A stretch of DNA of 60,021 nt from Clostridia bacterium (lineage in GTDB: Bacteria; Bacillota; Clostridia; Christensenellales; Aristaeellaceae), in the NCBI GenBank assembly GCA_017545905.1, contig JAFWXL010000071.1, positions 1 through 60,021 of the forward strand, written 5' to 3'. Below the pieces are notes generated by a model. The model saw nothing but the letters and a program-made list of their open reading frames with translations, was not told the DNA's origin and did not search any database. Positions 35,941 through 45,052 of the stretch are shown piece after piece. A program made the position numbers and the translations under genes. Position 1 is the first letter of the stretch, and each line of letters starts with the position of its first letter.

Positions 35941-36879
35941 ATGACCTTTAAAACCATCGAATATGTGATTGCCGTCCACGATTCAGGCAGTTTTTCGCGG
36001 GCAGCGCAGAATCTGTTTGTCAGTCAGCCCGCGCTCTCGCAGGCTATTGCCAAAGCCGAGCGCGAACTTGGTGTGGAGTTCTTCGTGCGCGATACCCATT
36101 CCCTGCGCCTGACGGCAGCCGGAGAACTGCTCGTACGCGAGGGACGTGAGCTGCTTGCCAAGCGCAATGAACTTAAAACGCGAATTTCCGGCCTGTCTGC
36201 CGCACGCAATGAAACCATCCGGCTGGGCATCTCTCCCTTTTACAGCAAATACTATCTGCCTGCCGTTCTGCCTTATTTCCGCCGGCACTTTCCCTCCGTA
36301 AGCCTGGAAATTACGGAGGAAATCTCCGTCGTTATGGAGCAGCAGGTCATCGACGGCATGCTTGATTTCTGTTTTGTTCCGCTCTATCCGCAGAATCCGC
36401 GCCTTTCCTACGAGGTCATTCACGTTGAGGAGATCCTTCTGGCCGCACCCAGGGACAGCGCCGTATGCACGTATGCCACACCATCCTCCGGTCTGCCGTA
36501 CATCGATCTCCGATATCTGGCAAACGAACCCTTTATCGGGCTCAAATCAATCCAGAAATTCAACGAGATGTCCGATAATCTCTGCTCGCAGGCCGGATTC
36601 AAGCCGCACATTGTATACGAAACCCTGAACTGGGATACGGTCAGCATGCTTGTTGCCAGCGGCATGGGCGTAGGCTTCGTGCCGGATGTGCTGCTCAATC
36701 ATTCATCCAGTGAAAAGGGGCCGCAATACTATCATCTGCTCGGTCTGGACGCGCTTCGCCCGTATGCTGTCGCCTGCAAACGCGGCAGCACGCTTTCTCC
36801 GCTGGCCATCCAGCTGGTTGAAATCTTCAAAAGTAATATACAGCGCGAAAAGCCTGCCGGCGAAGCATCTTCGCTGTAA
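35941..36879 (+). CDS. LysR family transcriptional regulator
   Basis: 312 residues. The N-terminal winged helix-turn-helix is typical (TIEYVIAVHDSGSFSRAAQNLFVSQPALSQAI, residues about 4-35), followed by a LysR substrate-binding domain. It is divergent from the TAXI-TRAP operon and so is the likely regulator of that uptake system, with the transported compound or a derivative as co-inducer. A palindrome overlaps its own promoter. A bidirectional terminator follows. Confidence 0.93.
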   Translation: MTFKTIEYVIAVHDSGSFSRAAQNLFVSQPALSQAIAKAERELGVEFFVRDTHSLRLTAAGELLVREGRELLAKRNELKTRISGLSAARNETIRLGISPFYSKYYLPAVLPYFRRHFPSVSLEITEEISVVMEQQVIDGMLDFCFVPLYPQNPRLSYEVIHVEEILLAAPRDSAVCTYATPSSGLPYIDLRYLANEPFIGLKSIQKFNEMSDNLCSQAGFKPHIVYETLNWDTVSMLVASGMGVGFVPDVLLNHSSSEKGPQYYHLLGLDALRPYAVACKRGSTLSPLAIQLVEIFKSNIQREKPAGEASSL

Positions 36880-36894
36880 GCAGAATGCACGCAA

Positions 36895-36933
36895 AAACGC
36901 CCTTCCTTCCCATTCAGGGAAAGAAGGGCGTTT
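36895..36933. terminator. Bidirectional terminator between LysR and dynamin genes
   Basis: AAACGCCCTTCCTTCC (36895-36910) pairs with GGAAAGAAGGGCGTTT (36918-36933), with one mismatch, giving a long stem with T's on both strands. It closes the LysR gene and the ten-gene operon that converges on it. Confidence 0.85.
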
Positions 36934-36955
36934 GATGTGTCAGGCAAACGCAGAA

Positions 36956-38977
36956 TCAGCGCCAGAACAGCTGCTGCGCAATCACAGAAAGCTGGTGAAG
37001 CCGTTCATTGATCGCAGCAATCTGATCATTGGTGTGTCGCATCTGATTGTCATAGGCTATTCTGGCTTCCTCAAATTCAACCAGAAAAGCCTCCACCACC
37101 TTCTCAGGCAGCTGGGTCACGGCGTTCAGATAAGCGCTATAGACCTGGTCAAGGCTCTCCTCCATGCTTTTGCCGGCATTTACCCTTGCGCTTTCCAATG
37201 CCTTGCGAACCTTTTCCTTCGCCTCTCTTTTTGTCTTTTCCAGAGAGCGGAACACATTGTAGATCTGCTCCACCACCACGAGGGGCATGACGGCCAGCTC
37301 CAGCACGACCGCAATGGCAGCCTCCGGAATGCTGTCCGTATTGAATACGCCGTCAATTCCATGCAGGGTGTTCCTGAATATGACGCTTCCTGTCACAGCA
37401 ACTTTAGTCCCAGCCTTCAGATGATCCACATCCACGATATCCGAAGTGCTCATCTTCAGGGTATTCACCGCCGCTGCAGATACGTTCAGATGATAACGCT
37501 CATAGCACTCATTCAGCCATGTCCTGTAGGCGGCCAGCTCATAGCCGAGTGACTGCCTGAAATCCTGAATGCTGCGGCCTATGGCTGCCTCCACGCCGGA
37601 CATTGCATGCTGATTAAAACCGCTCAGGCAGATGGAAACCTCCTCTTTGCTGCCGCACAAGTCAATGGCCCGAAGCATCTGCTGCCACTTTCTCTCAATC
37701 GCACCGCCAATCACGCCTTCATGCAGCGCGTCGTGCGCGATTCTTCTCTCCTTCATCTTCTCCTGGAATACCTCAAGCATCTGCCCGCATTCCTCTTTCA
37801 TCTTCTCGGGAGAGGCTTTTTCCAGTTCCTTCTGCACGCTGTCAAGCTGTTCCCGCTTTGCGCCAAGGCTGTCCGTGAGCAGAGTTGTGATCTGCTCCAC
37901 TACCGCGGTCACATTCGCGTGAACAATGCTGTTTCTGCGATCAGCCATTTCCATGAAAATCGTCTCGATGGTATTCTCAAAACGCTTTTGCCACATCCGG
38001 GCCTTCTCATCGGCACTGTCGCCGTCCAGATAAGCATCCAATGCATACACTGCCGAAATACAGTGTACCTCCGGCTCGTCAACGCCAAGCATAGAAAGAT
38101 GATGTGCGACAAAGTCTCTGAGCTCCTCCAGCCCTTTGGACGATCGGATCATATCGCACTTGGTAATCACAAAGATGGAATGCTTCAGCAGATGGGATGC
38201 GTTTTCCTGCAGGAAGCTGCCGAAGGACGCCGTATAGACCCGCTCCGCCGGAAACATGATGATGGCGGCGTCCGCCGCATCGCGCAGCACCTCCTGCGTC
38301 ACGCGCACATGATCAGCCGTTCCATCTGTTCCGGGATTGACGCCGGGCGTATCAATCAGGCAGATGCCCTGATACTTCTCATTCAGCGGCGCCTTGACGT
38401 CTACCCGCGAAATACATCCGCTGAGCCGGTTATCGGTTGTCACTGCGTCGATCAGCCTGTCGGAATCCTCAGGAAGCCGAATGCCTGCATAATCCTCAAA
38501 GGCCTTTCTTCCGCCATCCCTGTGCAGCGCAAACGAATTGCCGTTGCTGCCGTGCGCCGTGACCAGATAGCTGCCGAAGCCGCCGACGGGGCTGCGGACG
38601 CTCCATGTGATATACGTGGGCACTGCGGTCGTAGGCTGCATATCCGTGGCAAGGATTTCCTTCTGGAACAGCGCGTTGATGAACGTGCTCTTGCCGCTGC
38701 TGTATTCGCCGATGATCGCCAGATTCAGCCTGCTGTCGCAATATCGCTCCTCAGCCACATTGAGCTGACGCATAAGCGTTTCTCTCTGTCCGGCGTCCAG
38801 CGACGCGACGATATCCTTGAGTTTTGCCAGCATGTCCTGCATGGTGAGCGCTTCATCAGCCCGGCTCTGACCGGCAGATTTTGCCATATATCCTGTAATG
38901 ACAGTGCCGCAGTAGGTACATTGGCTGCATGCCGTGGGAACATTTCCGCCGCATTTGGGACATCGTTTCACGATCAA
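36956..38977 (-). CDS. Dynamin-family GTPase with N-terminal zinc ribbon
   Basis: 673 residues. Four Cys in CPKCG (6-10) and CTYCG (20-24), with Cys17 between, form a zinc ribbon. The dynamin-type GTPase follows: P-loop GEYSSGKS (90-97), switch Thr near 117, DTPG (209-212) and TKCD (272-275), all intact. The rest is largely helical, with coiled-coil character near 370-420 and a hydrophobic stretch IPEAAIAVVLELAVMPLVVV near 545-565 that may insert into or bind membrane. It is the last gene of the operon. A possible extra -10 (TATAAT, 39063-39068) in the 147-nt spacer upstream could give it separate expression. A membrane-remodelling or defence role is inferred from the family and neighbours. 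Confidence 0.85.
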   Translation of the reverse strand: MIVKRCPKCGGNVPTACSQCTYCGTVITGYMAKSAGQSRADEALTMQDMLAKLKDIVASLDAGQRETLMRQLNVAEERYCDSRLNLAIIGEYSSGKSTFINALFQKEILATDMQPTTAVPTYITWSVRSPVGGFGSYLVTAHGSNGNSFALHRDGGRKAFEDYAGIRLPEDSDRLIDAVTTDNRLSGCISRVDVKAPLNEKYQGICLIDTPGVNPGTDGTADHVRVTQEVLRDAADAAIIMFPAERVYTASFGSFLQENASHLLKHSIFVITKCDMIRSSKGLEELRDFVAHHLSMLGVDEPEVHCISAVYALDAYLDGDSADEKARMWQKRFENTIETIFMEMADRRNSIVHANVTAVVEQITTLLTDSLGAKREQLDSVQKELEKASPEKMKEECGQMLEVFQEKMKERRIAHDALHEGVIGGAIERKWQQMLRAIDLCGSKEEVSICLSGFNQHAMSGVEAAIGRSIQDFRQSLGYELAAYRTWLNECYERYHLNVSAAAVNTLKMSTSDIVDVDHLKAGTKVAVTGSVIFRNTLHGIDGVFNTDSIPEAAIAVVLELAVMPLVVVEQIYNVFRSLEKTKREAKEKVRKALESARVNAGKSMEESLDQVYSAYLNAVTQLPEKVVEAFLVEFEEARIAYDNQMRHTNDQIAAINERLHQLSVIAQQLFWR

Positions 38978-39062
38978 TTCCTCATTTCACTTGTGAATTG
39001 CTGTCTGATCCTTAAAAAATACCGGTGCAAAAGCGTCCGGACGCCTTGCCTTTGATGATCCT

Positions 39063-39068
39063 ATTATA
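39063..39068 (-). promoter_or_regulatory. Possible internal -10 box before the zinc-ribbon dynamin gene
   Basis: The minus strand reads TATAAT in the 147-nt spacer between the HerA-like gene and the zinc-ribbon dynamin gene. No good -35 is found at 16-18 bp, so support is modest. Confidence 0.3.
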
Positions 39069-39123
39069 CAGGAATTGCCGGAAAACAAAGGAAAAAAGGA
39101 AGAATCACCCTGCGAACCGGCAG

Positions 39124-42100
39124 TTATGCCTTGCTGCTGATATACTCCAGATATCGGATATACAGACCCTTTGCAGACGCCTCCCTGCGTCCCCACCTGT
39201 GCAGGCCAAAGGAAACCAGCGTTCTGATCTCGTCCCCGGTCAGCACTGCACGATGTGATATGCTCCTGTGCACGTCATCTGCCCACTGAGAGATGCTCTT
39301 TGCCTGCGCGCCGCCTTTGAGTATCTGTTCCAGATCAAGAATCCGGCAAAGCGCGCTGTATTCCTCATCGCCAGTCAGCACGGAGGCAGCATCCTCCGTC
39401 CATCCGGTCAGGATTCTTCTCGCTTCCCGCTCCTGCGTATTCAGAAAGGCCGAATCGTACTGTTTGAATGCCTCAATCTTCTGCGCATCCAGACTGCTCT
39501 CCCTGCCGGACATGCGATGCATGATCAGCGCTGCCGCAGCCTGACCAAGAAGCCCCCGATGATCGATCTTCATATTGACCGGCGTGAACACGAACGGCCT
39601 TTCGCGGCTCTTATCAAAATAATCAATCTTGCACAGCACGGCGTCCGCCCATCCATTCTGATAGACCGCCGCCACACCCGTACGCAGCTTAGCGATCTCC
39701 TGCTGCTGGGCATCGTTCAAAGAGAGGGAATTGCCTGCAATGAGGCGGTCTTCCCGGTCGGGCAGCATAAAAAACACCTTGGTCTGCGTATTGCGGATGA
39801 CGGACCAGTCCATCACAGAAGGCGACTGATCGGCTATGATAAAGCCTTCGCCGGAAGAACGCATCTCTGCAATGGCGGATGCAAGCATCTCCACCGAGGC
39901 CGCACGCGCACTGCTTCCTTCAGAGGAAGGATTATGCCTGCGCAGCAGGTTATGCGCCTCTTCCAGAACGGTCACATGGCGAAGCGGCGAGTTCATTCTG
40001 CCTTCCGCCATGCGGTATTCGATCAGCCTGGTGGTCAGCACACCCATGAGCAGCGCCTTGGTTTCAGCAGAACCGATCCGGCTGATATCGGCAATCACAT
40101 TGCTGCTGAACAGGTTTTCGTCTCCGATCTCGTCCTGGCTGAAGATCAGACCGTACAGACCGTTCGTCAGGGATTTCACGCGGGTAACCAGCGCGCCGAT
40201 ATAGTTTCCCTTTACCTCATTGGAGTAACTCGACTGATTGATCACCCGCGGAAGCGCCTCCAGCAGATCGCTGAAGGACGGGAACTGCGCCCCTTCCGGC
40301 CGGCCGCCGCCCATGAGATTGAATCCCTTCTCGGTATAAATCAGTTCCACAGCCTCCTTCAGAATGGCTGGCATCGCGGAATACATGGGCCAAGCGGTAT
40401 TGAAGATGTCCAGCAGGCGCTCGATATGCTGGATGGTGGGAATCTCATCCGGGCATGCAAAGGGATTGATCCGCAGGACAGGGCCTCTGGCCGGGTCGAC
40501 GCCATACACGCTGAAGCCCTCCCGGCCGCCAAGCACATGGCGGTATTCGCCCTTAGCCGGCTCGATGATCAGCATCTTGATGCCATGGCGGTCCAGCTCG
40601 TCCAGCAGCTGATAACAGAAATTGGATTTACCCACGCCAGTTGCACCGGAAACGAACAGATGCTTCGTCAGGTCATCCAGATTCAGATTGACCGTCGTGC
40701 GCGTATCCACCTTTCCCATGTGATAAATGCTGCCAATACGGATGGATCTGGCGTTTTTCTTCACTTGCGCTGCGCTTCTGCTCACAACATCCCTTGCAAA
40801 GCGGGCAGCGGTCGAGGCGACCATGCCCGGAATTGTCCGTTCGGGCAGAGCAAAATACCGCGGCATGTCGCTCAGGCCGATCAGCTGCGCAAGGCGCACC
40901 TCGGGGAAGACGTCATTATTGGGAAACCTGAATACCGGATGACGGCCGCTGGCAAGATAATGCCGGATAATGGCGACGTCCGATGTCTGATTCCATTCGC
41001 AGATCGGAGAATGCAGCGTTGCAAGCGCGCCGGATGTGCAGATGGAACGGTACTGATTGGCGGCAGACACGGCCGTTTCGCTGTCTCCGGCGATAAAATA
41101 AGCCGCCGTATGAAAGGCGCCTTCGCGCTGGAAGGTGGCGATCTGCTTGAGCTGCGCATCGAGCATGCTCAGGATATCCGCAATCGCCTTGTTGACCTGC
41201 GTTGCCTGCTGCGTTTCGCCATAGGTGTTGCTGTAATTCGTATTGGCTCCCTGCTGCGTATTCTCTGCGCGGCTCTGGTTATATCCCAGCTGCATGCTTT
41301 CATTCGAGGATTCATCCTCGTGGGTGGAAACGCTGGCTGCCGCCTGATGATCCTGCGCCTTCATACCCAGAATCTGCTCGCCGCTGGAAATCACCTTCGT
41401 CAGCGAGGAACTGTAGAACAGCGACTGCAGCACATTCGCCTCAGGGCCGGCCAGCAGCACCGCGGCGGCCGTTCCGGCCAGATACAGTCCGCTGTTGTGG
41501 CGGGCCCTGTCCTGATCAAGCTCCTGCTGCTGGGATACCGCCGCGCCTCTGGTGGTGCTGTGTCCGCGGGAGATACTGGCATTATGGCCGATGGTCTCCG
41601 TGATCGCCCTGGATATGCTCTCTCCGATCGATTTGGAATTGCTCTGAGAGAGCGTCAACGTGGATTTTTCCAACGATGAGAGCTCCGTATACAGCCGCTG
41701 AAGCTGCTGACGCATGGCCGATAGCTCTTCAGGGAGAATCGACTGCGCAAGCAGCACCATGGAAAACGGACTGTGCTTCATGCCCTCGATCAGCACATCC
41801 AGCTTCTGCAGCTGCTCATCCTGCCGCTTTTCTTCCATCGGAAAGGCTGCAACGGCGGAAACATGGATGGATTCTGCGGGCGGAAGCAGCTCATCCATCA
41901 AAGAACGGATCGCCGCATTATGCAGAATCCTGTACTGGCAGCCCGGAAGAAGGCTGTTCATCGAGCGCAAAAATGTATCGAACACAGGCTGGGGCGCCTG
42001 CTCGCAGGCAACGCCCATGTAAATCTCGGCACGATCCTTTTTGCCATTGATCAGCAGCACGATGCTTTCGCCGTAGTTTTCCACCGCGCCGAACAGCGAC

Positions 42101-42309
42101 TTCAGCTTTTCCGAAACCCGTTCCTGCTGGTCGTAGAGCAGCGTATCCACGTGAATCAGGCGCAGGTTTTCCGCACTGTCAGCAGGTGCAGCGATGCCGA
42201 CAAGCTTTGCCCTGCTCATGCACTGCAGGTATTCCTTGTGAAGAAACAGCTTGGCATGCGCAAGCGCCGAAAGCGTCTTTTCCTGCATGTTGTTTGCATC
42301 CATACTCAT
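39124..42309 (-). CDS. HerA/FtsK-like ATPase (DUF87-type ATP-binding protein)
   Basis: 1061 residues. The C-terminal half is a HerA/VirB4-like motor: Walker A SGATGVGKSN near residue 552, AKGEYRHVLGG, and Walker B VTVLEEAHNLLRR near 780, followed by SAIAEMRSSGEGFIIADQSP, the arginine/sensor region of the HerA-FtsK class. The N-terminal 220 residues form a mixed domain of unknown type. Residues about 215-400 are unusual: Ser/Gln/Asn-rich with a short hydrophobic segment (YLAGTAAAVLLAGPEA). Such motors form hexamers that move DNA or protein, and HerA proteins are known from several defence systems. Its ATG overlaps the upstream gene by 4 nt. The actual cargo here is unknown. Confidence 0.82.
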   Translation of the reverse strand: MSMDANNMQEKTLSALAHAKLFLHKEYLQCMSRAKLVGIAAPADSAENLRLIHVDTLLYDQQERVSEKLKSLFGAVENYGESIVLLINGKKDRAEIYMGVACEQAPQPVFDTFLRSMNSLLPGCQYRILHNAAIRSLMDELLPPAESIHVSAVAAFPMEEKRQDEQLQKLDVLIEGMKHSPFSMVLLAQSILPEELSAMRQQLQRLYTELSSLEKSTLTLSQSNSKSIGESISRAITETIGHNASISRGHSTTRGAAVSQQQELDQDRARHNSGLYLAGTAAAVLLAGPEANVLQSLFYSSSLTKVISSGEQILGMKAQDHQAAASVSTHEDESSNESMQLGYNQSRAENTQQGANTNYSNTYGETQQATQVNKAIADILSMLDAQLKQIATFQREGAFHTAAYFIAGDSETAVSAANQYRSICTSGALATLHSPICEWNQTSDVAIIRHYLASGRHPVFRFPNNDVFPEVRLAQLIGLSDMPRYFALPERTIPGMVASTAARFARDVVSRSAAQVKKNARSIRIGSIYHMGKVDTRTTVNLNLDDLTKHLFVSGATGVGKSNFCYQLLDELDRHGIKMLIIEPAKGEYRHVLGGREGFSVYGVDPARGPVLRINPFACPDEIPTIQHIERLLDIFNTAWPMYSAMPAILKEAVELIYTEKGFNLMGGGRPEGAQFPSFSDLLEALPRVINQSSYSNEVKGNYIGALVTRVKSLTNGLYGLIFSQDEIGDENLFSSNVIADISRIGSAETKALLMGVLTTRLIEYRMAEGRMNSPLRHVTVLEEAHNLLRRHNPSSEGSSARAASVEMLASAIAEMRSSGEGFIIADQSPSVMDWSVIRNTQTKVFFMLPDREDRLIAGNSLSLNDAQQQEIAKLRTGVAAVYQNGWADAVLCKIDYFDKSRERPFVFTPVNMKIDHRGLLGQAAAALIMHRMSGRESSLDAQKIEAFKQYDSAFLNTQEREARRILTGWTEDAASVLTGDEEYSALCRILDLEQILKGGAQAKSISQWADDVHRSISHRAVLTGDEIRTLVSFGLHRWGRREASAKGLYIRYLEYISSKA

Positions 42310-42914
42310 TGCTTATCCTCCCGGCTCAGCAGTGCTTCCCATGCTCTGCGCATCTCAATGACCTTCATTCTCTCAGCTTCGTCCGCCGCTTTCTGAATCT
42401 GGCGGATCAGATCGATGTAATCTTCGATGAGGCTGACCGTTTCCTCCGCGCTCATTTCCGATTTGAGCCGGCTGTCCAGTCTGTCCCGCCTGAACATCAG
42501 GCTCTGCGTCGAAACGGGCACATTCCAGCCTCTGCGCAGCGTGCGCATCTGATCCTGCAGCTGTCCGATGGTAAATCTTTCCCTGTGCGTCAGCCGGATT
42601 TCGACCGGATCAAATCCTCTTTCCGTCAGGGCTGCAGCCTGCCTGTGCACAGCCTCAGAAAAGAGGCTGTAATCCTCGCGATTCCCTTCAAAGACCATGT
42701 CCACATCAATTTCGTTGATTTCTGCAATCAATTCCGGCAGAAAGCCGTTCCACTGCAGGTAGCCGCATGTGAGCGCCTCCAGCCAATGGCTCATCGGCTT
42801 ATGGATGACCATCTTCTGGATCTTGCTGCCCTGTCTGGCAAATCCGGCGTGATTGATCATCAGCCGGGCCGCCTGAGAAAACGGATTGTAGATCAACTGA
42901 ACGTAACACGGCAT
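42306..42914 (-). CDS. Unknown protein of the dynamin/HerA operon (202 aa)
   Basis: I do not recognise a family. From the ATG at 42914, with AAGGTGG 5 nt upstream, the product is about 202 residues, soluble and without signal peptide or membrane span. The first half is mixed alpha/beta; the second half is charged and likely helical, rich in Arg and Glu (DRLDSRLKSEMSAEETVSLI). It overlaps the start of the HerA-like gene by 4 nt, suggesting that the two proteins are made in balance and may form a complex. Nothing catalytic is visible. Confidence 0.7.
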   Translation of the reverse strand: MPCYVQLIYNPFSQAARLMINHAGFARQGSKIQKMVIHKPMSHWLEALTCGYLQWNGFLPELIAEINEIDVDMVFEGNREDYSLFSEAVHRQAAALTERGFDPVEIRLTHRERFTIGQLQDQMRTLRRGWNVPVSTQSLMFRRDRLDSRLKSEMSAEETVSLIEDYIDLIRQIQKAADEAERMKVIEMRRAWEALLSREDKQ

Positions 42915-42995
42915 TGCTTCCACCTTCTATCTTTATGGATCAAAGGGCTGACCCGAAAACGAGGCAGCCCTTATCTGAATCAGCATCAAACGCCG

Positions 42996-45014
42996 TTAAT
43001 TATACTGAGCGGCGATTTGATTGCCCTCCCGGCAGATCTCATCAAGCGTTTTCATCGCATCCTGATTCCGCTTGATGAGCAGATTCTTTTCGCCGACGCC
43101 CTTTTGCGCAACTTCGCACATGGCGCCGATCTCAGCGCGCTTCTTGTCCAGTTCCATCTGGAGCTGCGCTTTGATGCGTTCGCCGGCATTGACAATGATG
43201 TCGTCGCAGGCCCTGATCATGCCGGCAGTCGTGGTCTGCTGAGAGGTAGCGGCTTCGCTGTAAGCCTTGCGGAATCCCGCCATGATATCCGCTTTGAGCT
43301 TCGTCTCCCGCTTTTCATTATTGGTGGCAAGAATCGCGATGATATGCGTGGCGATATCTGCCGCAAGCACAAGCGGAATACTGACCGGAACGCCCATGCC
43401 CAAGGCCACCATGACAGCCGTGTTGACGGCAATATTGCCTGCAATGGCCCTGCCCATCGCGCCGGTTCCATGGGTCAATGCCAGCGATCCGGTGAAGGGA
43501 TCGCCCGTCAGCGCGGTGAAGGCGACGCCCGCAACCACGTCCGTAATCGTCTTCTTGTTCTTTTCCTTCCGATAGTTGCCGGTCAGCTTCGCGTCCACTT
43601 CATCCATCTGAACATAGAAGTCCATCAGCTCGCTGCCGATCGTCTCCAGGCTGCTGGTGATGACGGACTGCAGCATGTTGCTCATCTCCGTCATCATCCA
43701 GTCCTTGTTGGCGCGCGCCATGCGCTGTTCCAGTTCATTCTGGCATTCCTGCTGGATGGCTTCCGCCATCTTTCCATCCCTGCCGGGGATGAACTTGGTC
43801 ATTCCGCGGGGCAGCCTATTCTTGAGCTCATAATCCTCCAGATCCACCTTGTTGGCGAGCTGGGCCACGTGGTTTTCGATGCTGGCCTCCAGCAGCGGGC
43901 GCGCCTTCTGAACGGCGTCCTTGAAATGCGCGACGCTCGCGAGCATATTCTGCTCGGCGATATCCAGCTCCTGATTGGCTGCCGCAATGCGCGTATTGAG
44001 CACGCCGATATCGGTGGTGGCGCTCAGCCTGATCTTATCCGCCATCGACGTCAGTTCTTCGCAGAGGCGCTGCATCGAGTTATTGAGCGTCTGGATCTTC
44101 ATGCGGCCCTTGTTTTCCACCAGATAGCGGGTATAGAACTTTTCAAAGCCGTCGAAGCCGGAGCGCACGACCATGTCACGGTCTCCGGACAGCTTGCCAT
44201 CCAGAGCATCCAGACTGTCGATGAAATGGATGCCCGCGTCGCCGATGTCCGTGTGATTGGCAGCCTGCTGACGGGCAATCTCGCAGAACTCGTCCATCAC
44301 GCTCTGCGGCTTGCGGCGGTTACGGTGCATAACCTCGCCGAACTTGGTATAGACGATGATCAGATCCCGGAAACCGAAATCATTGATGCGGGTCAGCAGA
44401 CGCTTGTCCTCAGCGGTATAGATGTGATTGCTGTCCATCAGATAGATGACGGCGTCGGACTTGGGGAAATAGCGCTCGGTGATATAGTCGTTGCCCCACG
44501 GATCGTTCATGCCGACGGTATCGATGAGCATGATGCCCTCTTTGAGCAGCGGAATATCACATTCCACCACGACGCGCTCGTACTGCATGTTGCTCGTCAG
44601 TTCGCCGGTCATGTTGGCCTTGTTGTCGATGGAACAGTACTTCTTGAACACGTCTGCCGCCGGATCGATCAGAACAAGGGGCTCTGCATTGCCGGAACCT
44701 TCCTTGGGATACAGGGTGATGCGGTACTGCTCGCCGTAGATCAACTCAGTAATGACGCCGGTTTCCGGCAGATCGCCGGTGGGCAGGAAGTTTTCCCGGC
44801 CTGCCAGCGCGTTGATCATGCTGGTTTTGCCGGCATTGAATGCGCCAACAATAAGCACCTTGAAAGCTTCCCTGGTCTTTTTCTTCTGCTCATCCAGAAT
44901 CATCTGGATTTCCGTGTTCTCAGGCGCAATGGTCACTGCACACTGCTTTTCATCCGTCAGCAGACCGTTCACCTTTTCCAGGTTGCTGTTGTGCATTTCC
45001 AGAGTAACGTTCAT
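42996..45014 (-). CDS. Dynamin-like GTPase, membrane-associated
   Basis: 672 residues. The P-loop is GAFNAGKT (57-64), with switch Thr near 86 and DTVG (165-168). The G4 position reads TKFG (223-226) in place of the usual TKxD, so guanine recognition may be altered. Long helices follow. A hydrophobic region at about 500-570 (GRAIAGNIAVNTAVMVALGMG, then IPLVLAADIATHIIAIL) looks like the paddle or membrane-insertion part of bacterial dynamins. AAGGAGAG precedes the ATG. The adjacent upstream gene encodes another related GTPase, and paired dynamins are known to act together in bacteria (for example LeoA with LeoBC). The role here is inferred. Confidence 0.85.
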   Translation of the reverse strand: MNVTLEMHNSNLEKVNGLLTDEKQCAVTIAPENTEIQMILDEQKKKTREAFKVLIVGAFNAGKTSMINALAGRENFLPTGDLPETGVITELIYGEQYRITLYPKEGSGNAEPLVLIDPAADVFKKYCSIDNKANMTGELTSNMQYERVVVECDIPLLKEGIMLIDTVGMNDPWGNDYITERYFPKSDAVIYLMDSNHIYTAEDKRLLTRINDFGFRDLIIVYTKFGEVMHRNRRKPQSVMDEFCEIARQQAANHTDIGDAGIHFIDSLDALDGKLSGDRDMVVRSGFDGFEKFYTRYLVENKGRMKIQTLNNSMQRLCEELTSMADKIRLSATTDIGVLNTRIAAANQELDIAEQNMLASVAHFKDAVQKARPLLEASIENHVAQLANKVDLEDYELKNRLPRGMTKFIPGRDGKMAEAIQQECQNELEQRMARANKDWMMTEMSNMLQSVITSSLETIGSELMDFYVQMDEVDAKLTGNYRKEKNKKTITDVVAGVAFTALTGDPFTGSLALTHGTGAMGRAIAGNIAVNTAVMVALGMGVPVSIPLVLAADIATHIIAILATNNEKRETKLKADIMAGFRKAYSEAATSQQTTTAGMIRACDDIIVNAGERIKAQLQMELDKKRAEIGAMCEVAQKGVGEKNLLIKRNQDAMKTLDEICREGNQIAAQYN

Positions 45015-45052
45015 CTCGACACTCTCCTTTATCTATGGTGTAGTTGACACGC

